Shown here: positions 23,529-31,144 of the stretch, in pieces
Position numbering within the stretch: position 1 is the first letter of the stretch
Layout: each line of letters begins with the position of its first letter
Assembly: GCA_025362975.1 (NCBI GenBank)
Contig: JANYES010000019.1
Span: forward strand, 1 to 64,000
Reading direction: 5' to 3'
DNA: 64,000 nucleotides
Source: Alphaproteobacteria bacterium
GTDB taxonomy: Bacteria; Pseudomonadota; Alphaproteobacteria; Rickettsiales; SXRF01
Made by a program: the position numbers and the translations under genes
Notes under the pieces: model-generated
The model's input: only the letters and a program-made list of their open reading frames with translations
Database searches by the model: none
What the model was told of the DNA's origin: nothing

Positions 23529-23918
23529 ATGGTTATGATGCGAATTATTATCCCAACACTGCTGATAATAGGCTTATCCACGCCAGTCCTTGCGGAAGGG
23601 CTTTCATGTAGCATTCGCCCAGCAGCAGATACACCTACCATCGACCTTCCCAATCTTGCAAAGATTACTCAAGCGGATGCGCAAAAAATTGCTCTTGATG
23701 ATGTTAAAGCAAAAAACAAGAAAACGCTTGATGGTGAGTTAGAAGTTGAAAATGGATGTCTTATCTATTCCTTCGACATCCGCATTACTAAAAAATCAGG
23801 GCTTGAAGAAATTATGATTGATGCCGGAACGGGAAAAATCCTTTCACATAAGCATGAAAGCGCCGCACAAGAGGCCGTCGAACATGCCCAAGATGCCAAA
23901 TCCTCAAAAATGCCTTAA
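23529..23918 (+). CDS. PepSY-domain secreted protein (island copy)
   Basis: A 129-residue secreted PepSY protein. The signal peptide ends STPVLAEG; the domain runs from KITQADAQKIALDDVKAK to EIMIDAGTGKILSHKHES. It is a paralogue of the protein at 8431-8832, with nearly the same closing strand and a conserved central ENGCLIYSFDI. Translation may begin at any of three nearby ATGs (23529, 23535, 23538). The next gene encodes a COG4705 membrane protein, and a two-component system lies upstream; sets of these three kinds are found together in other proteobacteria (from memory), which suggests a shared envelope-sensing function. Confidence 0.85.
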   Translation: MVMMRIIIPTLLIIGLSTPVLAEGLSCSIRPAADTPTIDLPNLAKITQADAQKIALDDVKAKNKKTLDGELEVENGCLIYSFDIRITKKSGLEEIMIDAGTGKILSHKHESAAQEAVEHAQDAKSSKMP

Positions 23919-23940
23919 TAGCAACATGAACATCATAGCT

Positions 23941-24690
23941 ATGAAGCATCAACCAAGCATGAGCAAAGTGCCTGTCGTCACTCTGGCTTTCTGGGTCATT
24001 AAAATCCTTGCGACAACGCTGGGTGAAACGGGGGGTGATGCCGTATCCATGTCGATGAACCTTGGCTATGCTATAGGCAGCGTCATTTTTATTGGTTTTT
24101 TCCTTGTGAGCGTAATTGCTCAAGTAACTGCAAAATCTTTTCATCGCTTTTTATATTGGGCAGTTATCGTGGCAACCACTACAGCTGGCACAACAATGGC
24201 AGATTATGCGGATCGTTCCCTTGGCATTGGTTATATAGGGGGTTCCCTTGCGCTTTTTGCCATGCTGATGGCGGTGCTTGGATTGTGGTATCTCGCTGTC
24301 GGCTCTGTATCTGTAACGCATATTACTTCACGTAAAGTCGAAACATTCTACTGGGTTACTATCCTGTTTTCCAACACGCTTGGAACCGCTCTTGGTGATT
24401 TCCTTGCTGACAGTTCCGGGCTTGGCTATGAAGGCGGCGCGCTGGTTTTCTCCGCCTCGTTAGTGTTAGTAGCTGCCGCTTATTACTATACGAAATTATC
24501 TCGCACTTTATTGTTCTGGGCAGCCTTTATCCTCACTCGTCCACTGGGTGCTACGGTCGGGGATATTCTTACCAAAACACATGAGCATGGGGGGCTGGAC
24601 TTAAGCCGTTTCAGTTCTTCAGCAGTCATCGCCATCCTTATGGTTGTCTGTATTTTATGTACGTCCAGAAAAGCTGGCAACCATTCATGA
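23941..24690 (+). CDS. COG4705-family multispanning membrane protein
   Basis: A 249-residue inner-membrane protein with eight hydrophobic helices and the COG4705 hallmark, a repeated unit: VIKILATTLGETGGDAVSMS, then ATTTAGTTMADYADRSLGIG, then ILFSNTLGTALGDFLADSSG, then LTRPLGATVGDILTK. Each repeat carries a Thr-x-G-x-x-x-x-D type motif inside a helix, so a fourfold internal repeat with buried acidic residues is visible. This would suit a cation transporter, but function is unproven. The start is uncertain (ATG at 23926, 23941 or 23959). It follows the PepSY gene by about 22 bp and is probably co-transcribed. Confidence 0.8.
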   Translation: MKHQPSMSKVPVVTLAFWVIKILATTLGETGGDAVSMSMNLGYAIGSVIFIGFFLVSVIAQVTAKSFHRFLYWAVIVATTTAGTTMADYADRSLGIGYIGGSLALFAMLMAVLGLWYLAVGSVSVTHITSRKVETFYWVTILFSNTLGTALGDFLADSSGLGYEGGALVFSASLVLVAAAYYYTKLSRTLLFWAAFILTRPLGATVGDILTKTHEHGGLDLSRFSSSAVIAILMVVCILCTSRKAGNHS

Positions 24691-24710
24691 TACCTGTGGA
24701 TAGGCGAACC

Positions 24711-25472
24711 ATGATTGAAAAACGCGATAGCTGGGATATTGAAAAATACCAAAAACTGGTAAACTCCTTGCCAAAGGCAGGGACTATTGCACTTACTTTC
24801 CTCCAGCCTAATGCGGGAGAGAAAATTCTGGATTTAGGTTGCGGCGAAGGCACATTAACAGAAAAAATCCAGTCTATGGGTTGCCATACGCTAGGCATTG
24901 ATTCCAGCCCCAAGATGATCAAAGCCTGTGCATCACGTAATATAAACGTGCAACTCATGGATGCGCGCTTTCTGAAGTTTGATGAAGAGTTCGATGCCGT
25001 ATTTTCTCATGCTTCGCTTCACTGGATGAATGGGGCTGAAATGGTGGTGAAAGGCGTTGCTAAGGCATTAAAAAATGGCGGACGGTTTATTGCAGAGTGT
25101 GGCGGCATCGGAAATGTCAGCATTATTGAATCGAGCCTGATAAACGCTGTCATCAACGCCGGATTCGATGCTCACAGCCCTTGGTACAATCTTGATGAAA
25201 CCGATTACAAAGCCATGCTTGAAAGTCATGGGCTTAAGGTTGAGTTCATTCACCTGATTCCCATCATGGAGCCTTTACGCAATGGTATTCGAGCATGGCT
25301 TGAAATTTTCGCACATCAGTTTCTGATTGCCGTTCCTCATGAAATGCACAGCCATATTTTTGATGAAGCCGAAAAACTCATGCGCCCTTTATTATGCAAT
25401 GAAGAGGGAATGTGGCACGCTGATTATGTTCGGCTGTCAGTGAAGGCGATAAAAACACCTGTTTCTGCTTGA
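24711..25472 (+). CDS. Class I SAM-dependent methyltransferase
   Basis: A 253-residue methyltransferase. Motif I is KILDLGCGEGTLTEKI, followed by the acidic residue in LGIDSSPKM and a post-motif FDAVFSHASLHWMNGAEMV, as in trans-aconitate-methyltransferase-like enzymes that act on small molecules. An alternative start at 24687 would overlap the upstream stop (ATGA). The substrate cannot be inferred. It lies between the COG4705 gene and the broken TPR-sulfotransferase gene, all in one direction. Confidence 0.88.
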   Translation: MIEKRDSWDIEKYQKLVNSLPKAGTIALTFLQPNAGEKILDLGCGEGTLTEKIQSMGCHTLGIDSSPKMIKACASRNINVQLMDARFLKFDEEFDAVFSHASLHWMNGAEMVVKGVAKALKNGGRFIAECGGIGNVSIIESSLINAVINAGFDAHSPWYNLDETDYKAMLESHGLKVEFIHLIPIMEPLRNGIRAWLEIFAHQFLIAVPHEMHSHIFDEAEKLMRPLLCNEEGMWHADYVRLSVKAIKTPVSA

Positions 25473-25479
25473 GGGTAAA

Positions 25480-27500
25480 ATGCCTGCATCCAAGGAAAAG
25501 GCTGTAATACACTGGCTCGGAAGGTCTTATACCCTTGCACAGGCAAACGTATTGGCAGTCAAGGAATACACGCGCAAACATTACAAAACCGTCGCAGGTA
25601 TTTACCGCCTTATTCTTGCCAGAACTCCTGACGATGTAGATGCCTGTAATAATCTGGGATGCGCCTTGCGCGAAATGGGTCGTTATGATGAGGCTTTGGC
25701 TATTTACGACAAGGTTATAGCGCTTAAACCCGACTATGCTATGGCTCACAATAACCGGGGAGTCATACTGCAAACGCTGAAACGGTATGAAGAGGCTTTG
25801 GTGAGTTGCGATAAAGCCATTGCACTCGAATCCACATACAGCATGGGTTGGCAAAACAGGGGAACCATCCTTCAGGATATGGAACGCTATGATGAGGCTC
25901 TGGCAAGTTATAACCAGGCCATCAATCTTAAAATCGATAATGCTGCACTATGGTATAGCCGTGGCATTACACTGCATGAAATGAAGCGGTATAAAGATGC
26001 GCTTGCCAGCTACGATAAAGCGGTCAAACTCAAACCGGATTATGCCAAGGCGTATAATAACCGTGCCCTGACCCTCCATGCCATGACGCTCTACACCAAG
26101 GCGTTAGCAAGTTATGCTAAAGCCATAGTGCTAAAGCCTGATTCTGCCATGCTCTATAATAACCAAAGCATAACCTTGCTTGAAATCAGTTGCTACAGCG
26201 ATGCGCTGATAAGTAGCGACAATGCCATTGCCCTTGACCCCGACTATGCGGAAGCCTAGTACAATCACAGCGCGGCTTTACGGGAATTAAAGCGATATGA
26301 CGAGGCACTGGCCAGTTGTGACAAAGCCATAGCACTTAAGCCGGACTACGCGATGGCTTACAATAATCGGGGCGACATTTTGGTGAGCAAGGGCGATATG
26401 CCAGAAGCAGAGGAAATGTTTGCCAAAGCACTTTCGCTAAAACCGGATTTTGCAAATGCCTTTATCAATCTGACCAGTATCCGAAAGTATTGTAACGTTA
26501 ATCATGTGGATATAAAGACCATTCAAACAATACTCACTAAACCTGATACCTCGTCAGATGATAAAGAATTGCTATATTTCGCGTTGGGCAAATTTTTGAT
26601 GATTGCGGTGCTTATGATGAGGCGTTTGAATATTACCGGCAGGACAACCAACTCTGTAATGCTAAGGTTTGTTATAATGCCAAAAAATTAAGCAAGTTTG
26701 ATGACGATATCATCAATGTATTCAGCAAAGATTTGCTGAATACATTGCTTTCGATTGCGCCGGACTGCCCATCCCCTTTGTTTATTGTCGGTATGCCACG
26801 GTCAGGCATTACGCTTATGGCGAGTATTTTATCCAATCACCCCGCGATACATACCGCAGGGGAATTATCCACAATAATAGACTTTACCTCACAATTACCA
26901 AAACTAATGGGAAACATCATAGCCTATCCGCAAGCAGCGAAGCATATTGTTCCTGCTGTCGCCTCACATTTTATCCACACCTATAATGCCCGACTGAAAC
27001 GTGATGCTCCACCTGATATTACCTACATTATTGACAAGCAACCGCTCAATTTCAGGCATCTTGGGTTAATCGCCATGTTGTTTCCCAAGGCACGGATTAT
27101 TCACTGTACTCGCCATCCTTTAGATACCGCTCTTTCCAATTATTTCCAGCGTTTTTTATTGTCTCTTGATTATTCATTCGATTTAGAAAATGTCGGGCAT
27201 TTTTATAATCAATATGCAAAAGTCATGAAGCATTGGCGTAAAATTATTCCTTTGCCACTACTTGAAATCAGCTATGAGGATATGATTGCAGGTACGGAGC
27301 AAACAGCGCGACAAGCGATAGAGTTTCTGGATTTGGAATGGGATGAGCGATGCCTTTCTCCCCATACCAATCCATACGCAGTAGAAACCGCTAGCAAATG
27401 GCAGGTGCGTCAACCGATATACCAGCAATCCGCGGGAAGATGGCGGCATTATGAGAAACATCTGGAACCTCTGAAAGAGATACTGCAATTTTGTCAGTAA
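25480..27500 (+). pseudogene. TPR-sulfotransferase gene broken by a stop and a frameshift
   Basis: The intact reading begins at 25480 with tandem tetratricopeptide units of 34 residues (pattern YDEALA-YDKAIALKPDYA-A-NNRG), about eight in all. TAG at 26257 interrupts the seventh (…DPDYAEA*YNHSAALRELKR…), probably from TGG. The reading then resumes in the same frame until a T run at 26593-26597, where one missing T shifts the frame; the shifted frame continues YDEAFEYYRQ into a sulfotransferase domain (FIVGMPRSGITL with the 5'-PAPS loop, later RIIHCTRHPLDTALSNYFQR) ending at 27500. TPR-sulfotransferases modify surface or secreted molecules. The gene is probably inactive unless these are sequencing errors. 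Confidence 0.85.
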
Positions 27501-27672
27501 GACGTTTGGAAACAAAACGACATAATCAAACAACATATTGATTAGTTTGTATTAAGTTTATTCCGCCAATCGTATTGCAACCAGCTAATTAATTACTTAG
27601 TAACGTTTAAAGCGTACTATAAACAAGTGCTATATGTAATGGCATGAAACATCTCATGTAGGAAACAATATC

Positions 27673-28086
27673 ATGACATCTATCAGCACACCGGTTACTC
27701 CTGTAGTAATACAAGCACAGTCGCCAAGCCCACAGGTTAAACAGGCGATAGCATCCCCTTCAAGTTCTTCTGAAAGTACCTTCGGAGAAGCAGTGAATGT
27801 GAGTTTAAGCGCACCTGCACAGGCAGTTGTTGCAAATCAGCCTGCGTCTTCCAGCACTTCCCCTGAGACTTCATCCGCACCTGTTACACCACGAGCTAAA
27901 GAGCAAGCATCTGTAGCACCCACCGCAGCACCTGTTGTTAATATCGCCGCACTTATCTCCGCCGCCAAACAGAAGGTAGCACCTCAAGTAGGCATAAATG
28001 GTGCGAGTGATGTTGTGGATAGCAAAGGCAATATCAGCAAAGTCCAGCTGGCTATCGAAATCGCTGAACAAGCAAGAAAAGGCTAA
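27673..28086 (+). CDS. Ala/Pro/Ser-rich protein with SLSAPAQAVV motif
   Basis: A 137-residue protein of unknown function, low in complexity (Ala, Pro, Ser, Val, Thr) and probably disordered, without a signal peptide. Near residue 40 it has VNVSLSAPAQAVV, matching the C-terminal motif of the small protein at 23217-23426. A short ordered-looking C-terminus (VNIAALISAAKQKV … KVQLAIEIAEQARKG) may form a helix. Upstream, 27501-27672 shows no gene. It is the last cargo gene before the right-hand oriT copy. Confidence 0.65.
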   Translation: MTSISTPVTPVVIQAQSPSPQVKQAIASPSSSSESTFGEAVNVSLSAPAQAVVANQPASSSTSPETSSAPVTPRAKEQASVAPTAAPVVNIAALISAAKQKVAPQVGINGASDVVDSKGNISKVQLAIEIAEQARKG

Positions 28087-28105
28087 GCCAAGATGTAATA
28101 ACGAG

Positions 28106-28199
28106 GTGGGCAGGATGTGTAATGTTGGCTAACATTACGTCTTATTCGCACATTGTGCTCAACGATAAGTTGCCCTGCCGGGCATACGGCTACCGCCTT
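28106..28199 (-). other. oriT: RP4/IncP-type origin of transfer, right copy (inverted)
   Basis: Reverse complement of this stretch reproduces the left oriT with few differences: CGTTGAGCAC, GTGCGAATAAG, the arm repeat with one mismatch (centre TAGC rather than TGGC; palindrome region 28119-28138), then ACATCCTGCCC. The predicted nick is on the minus strand at CAGGAT (28111-28116). Transfer from here would lead leftward into the cargo, mirror-symmetric to the left copy. The stretch ends 2 bp from the integrase stop codon. Confidence 0.85.
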
Positions 28200-28201
28200 A
28201 A

Positions 28202-29251
28202 TTAACCCCTTATGGCCTGTGTAGGAAATTGCACTGCGTCACGCCATTGTGCCACGTCTTCGACTTTTTCCCGTTGGTAAATCTGGTGAATCAAGTCAGA
28301 GGAATGATTGACGAGGCGCATCGCCACTTCACGAGGCACACCCGCACGGCGTAGTCGATTAACGTAGGTGACGCGCAAGCAGTGGAAACATAAATGTGAC
28401 ATTTTGATTTAAATAAAAAATTGCTGCCAGCGGCGTGATGGCTGGAAGGGGAATTCAACTGTGAATTCCTGCTTTGCTTTATGAATGCGTTCAAATAATG
28501 GGCGTAGTGCAGACGGCATCGGAACAGAGAATGCCCGATCTTCGCCGCCTTTCGGTGAAGGGAAAGTGATTTTGTTCTCTTTAAAATCAATACAGTGGAG
28601 CGGCAAGCGCGTTTCTCGCAAACGACAGCCCGTATGCAGGGAAATAGCAAACGCAATTTGCATCCACTCCGGTTCGCTTTTCAATGCTTCTTGGATTACA
28701 TGTATTTCTTTATCCGTCAGTTCTGGCTTCTTAGCAGCCTTGTCACGACGTAGCTTGAGGCTTACAAGCGGGTTGGCATCGGCATGGCCAAGACGTACTG
28801 CTTCACCCATAATCATGGCGAGGAGCTTCAATTCCATAATGGCGGTATTGCGCCCGCTTGTTTTACCGGTTTTCTTTTTGTAACTTGTACGCCACTCAAT
28901 ATACTCCAAAGCATTGCGGTAGGTAATGGCACGGGGTGAATGGTAGTGGTTTTCTTGCAGCCAGCTTGCTAGCCAAGACCAGTTACCGGTATAACGCTGG
29001 AAAGTGCTAGGGCTTTCGCAATGGCGTTCCAGATACTGATGCACCCAGCTATCCCAGCCGCCACCGCTAAGTTCACCTACGTTACGGTTGAGTTCTTTGG
29101 CTTCCAGTTGCGCACGTAGGACACGTGCCTTGACCGTTTCTGCGGGATCATCTGCCCGCAGGCCGGTGGATTTATTACGACGCGTTCCGTCACTATCCAT
29201 GAATTGGACGAACCAGAAGGGCGAGTTTTTCTTCTTGTAAATGGAGGCCAT
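28202..29251 (-). pseudogene. Tyrosine recombinase (integrase) interrupted by an in-frame stop
   Basis: Transcribed leftward from 29251. The first 280 residues (MASIYKKKNSPFWFVQFMDS …) contain the SAM-like and core domains and the first catalytic Arg (LHTGCRLRETRL); then TAA at 28409 ends the reading. In the same frame the rest follows immediately: CFHCLRVTYVNRLRRAGV with the HxxR pair, LVNHSSD, and YQREKVEDV with the nucleophile Tyr, up to 28202. With one stop codon replaced, the protein would be a complete ~349-residue integrase. As written, catalytic His, Arg and Tyr are cut off, so the island probably cannot excise on its own. Confidence 0.85.
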
Positions 29252-29259
29252 AAAACGAG

Positions 29260-29286
29260 TGCAGTTTGTGCAGTAAACTTACTGCA
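29260..29286. repeat. Putative integrase arm-binding sites, right end
   Basis: TGCAGTTTG (29260-29268), TGCAGTAAA (29269-29277) and an inverted TTACTGCA (29279-29286) lie just upstream of the integrase start and match the TGCAGTAAA pair at the left end (18339-18358). The arrangement fits integrase arm-type sites that may also regulate the integrase promoter. Confidence 0.45.
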
Positions 29287-29351
29287 CAAATTCAGAAATT
29301 CAAGGGAAAATATAGCACTATCAACCACTATAAACCATCATCCTAGTAACA

Positions 29352-29378
29352 AGGGTTCGATTCCATTCACCCGCTCCA
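29352..29378 (+). repeat. Right attachment repeat of the island
   Basis: A copy of the last 27 bases of tRNA-Gly with one change (A at 29365). It marks the right edge of the island; core sequence resumes after it. The 110 bp to the next gene contain a short dyad (TATACCA/TGGTATG, 29431-29449) and no gene. Confidence 0.9.
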
Positions 29379-29488
29379 GTCTCTTAGAGCCTCCTTAGGT
29401 ATCAGCAACTTATTGCTATTACTAACTTTCTATACCATTAGTTGGTATGGAACACTTATAGCATTATTTAAAGCCGGATATAGCCTAT

Positions 29489-31108
29489 TTAACTGGCAAG
29501 CATACTCAGCGCCACGGCCTCGGCGATTTTGATGCCGTCGACACCGGCGGACAAAATCCCGCCCGCGTAGCCAGCGCCTTCCCCGGCGGGGAACAGGCCC
29601 TTAGTGTTGAGGCTTTGAAGACTCTCGTCGCGCTTGATGCGGATGGGCGAGGAGGTGCGGGTTTCAACGCCGGTGAGCACAGCATCTGGCATGTCGTAAC
29701 CTTTGATCTGGCGGCCGAAGGCGGTGAGTGCTTCGCGGATGGCGCTGATGGCGTAGTCGGGCAGGCAGGAGGATAAATCCGTGGGCGTGACGCCGGGTTT
29801 GTAGGAGGGGATGATATCGCCCAGCGACGTGGACGCGCGACCCGCGATGAAGTCGCCGACGCGCTGGGCGGGAGCCGCGTAGGTGCTGCCGCCGGCGATG
29901 AAGGCGGCGGATTCCCAGATGCGCTGGAAATCGACACCCGCGAGCGGCCCGCCGGGATAATCGACTTCCGGGGTGATGCCGACAACGATGCCCGCGTTGG
30001 CGTTGCGCTCGGCGCGCGAATACTGGCTCATGCCATTGGTGACGACGCGGTTTTCCTCGGAGGTGGCGGCGACCACCGTGCCGCCCGGGCACATGCAGAA
30101 GCTATACACGTCGCGCCCATTTTTTGCGTGGTGGACGAGCTTGTAGTCGGCAGCACCTAAGATGGGATTGCCAGCGCTCGGGCCGAAACGCGCCACGTCG
30201 ATCAGGGACTGCGGATGCTCGATGCGGAAGCCAATGGAAAACGGCTTGGCTTCGACGTAGACACCGCGGTCGTGCAGCATCTGGAACGTATCACGCGAGC
30301 TATGTCCGATGGCGAGCACCACGTGGTCGGAGGCAATATGCGTGCCGTCGGCGAGCACCACGCCACGCACATGGCGCGTGGCGTTGGCGTGTGTGTCGAC
30401 ATCGAGGTCGGTGACGCGGCTTTCGAAACGGTATTCGCCGCCGAGGGATTCGATGGTGGCGCGCATGTTTTCGACCATTTTGACGAGGCGAAACGTGCCG
30501 ATATGGGGGTGCGCTTCGATCAGGATTTCAGGGGGCGCTTCGGCTTTGACAAATTCGGTGAGAACTTTGCGGCCGAGATGACGCGGGTCTTTGATCTGGC
30601 TGTAGAGCTTGCCGTCGGAAAACGTGCCCGCCCCGCCCTCGCCGTATTGGACGTTGGATTCGGTGTTTAGGATGGATTTTCGCCACAATCCCCACGTGTC
30701 CTTGGTGCGCTCGCGCACGACCTTGCCGCGCTCAAGGATGATCGGTTTGAAGCCCATCTGGGCGAGCAGCAATGCGGCGAACAGGCCGCATGGCCCGGCG
30801 CCGATGACGATGGGGCGGGATTTCAAATTCGCGGGCGCTTTGGCCACGGGTTTGTAATCAATATCCGGCGTGGGCTTCACGTTTACGTCTTTGACGTAGC
30901 GCTTAAGGATTCCCGCTTCGTCTTTCACCTCAACATCGAGGGAATAAATCAGCACGATACTGGCTTTCTTGCGCGCGTCATGAGCGCGGCGGAAAACTGT
31001 GCACGAAAGCAGTTCTTTCGGCGTGATTTTGAGGCGCGCTAGGGCGGCCTGCGCGATGGCTTCGGGCGGGTGGTCCAGCGGGAGTTTGATTTCGGTGAGT
31101 CTCAGCAT
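29489..31108 (-). CDS. FAD/NAD-dependent oxidoreductase (COG2509-like)
   Basis: A 539-residue flavoprotein of the COG2509 group. A small N-terminal domain (1-95; PPEAIAQAALARLKITPKEL) is followed by the FAD-binding dinucleotide fold IVIGAGPCGLFAALLLAQMG. Further signatures are YGEGGAGTFSDGKLYSQIKD, VVLAIGHSSRDTFQ and the closing GLFPAGEGAGYAGGILSAGV. Enzymes of this group are uncharacterised dehydrogenases found widely in bacteria. It is the last gene of the leftward set, 37 bp after the spermidine-synthase-like gene, and may or may not be functionally linked to the polysaccharide genes. Confidence 0.88.
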   Translation of the reverse strand: MLRLTEIKLPLDHPPEAIAQAALARLKITPKELLSCTVFRRAHDARKKASIVLIYSLDVEVKDEAGILKRYVKDVNVKPTPDIDYKPVAKAPANLKSRPIVIGAGPCGLFAALLLAQMGFKPIILERGKVVRERTKDTWGLWRKSILNTESNVQYGEGGAGTFSDGKLYSQIKDPRHLGRKVLTEFVKAEAPPEILIEAHPHIGTFRLVKMVENMRATIESLGGEYRFESRVTDLDVDTHANATRHVRGVVLADGTHIASDHVVLAIGHSSRDTFQMLHDRGVYVEAKPFSIGFRIEHPQSLIDVARFGPSAGNPILGAADYKLVHHAKNGRDVYSFCMCPGGTVVAATSEENRVVTNGMSQYSRAERNANAGIVVGITPEVDYPGGPLAGVDFQRIWESAAFIAGGSTYAAPAQRVGDFIAGRASTSLGDIIPSYKPGVTPTDLSSCLPDYAISAIREALTAFGRQIKGYDMPDAVLTGVETRTSSPIRIKRDESLQSLNTKGLFPAGEGAGYAGGILSAGVDGIKIAEAVALSMLAS

Positions 31109-31144
31109 GGCATGCTTGTATCGCCAAACGCGGGCAAAATCGAG

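Larger units (their letters stand above)
18286..29378. mobile_element. 11-kb mobilizable genomic island in tRNA-Gly
   Basis: The island is bounded by 27-bp direct repeats (18286-18312 and 29352-29378). It carries an excisionase-like gene and a TraJ-like gene at the left, a tyrosine integrase at the right end reading inward, and two inverted RP4-type oriT copies. It is visibly richer in AT than its flanks. No relaxase, coupling protein or mating-pair genes are present, so it is not self-transmissible; at most it would use a helper's IncP-like machinery. The integrase and one cargo gene carry disabling lesions, suggesting that it may now be fixed in place. Cargo lies between the oriT copies. 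Confidence 0.85.

Noticed and set aside
19316-28199. The ~94-bp inverted repeats as terminal repeats of a transposon
   Set aside because: No transposase lies between or beside them, and their internal blocks match RP4 oriT in order and spacing, which explains the similarity better.
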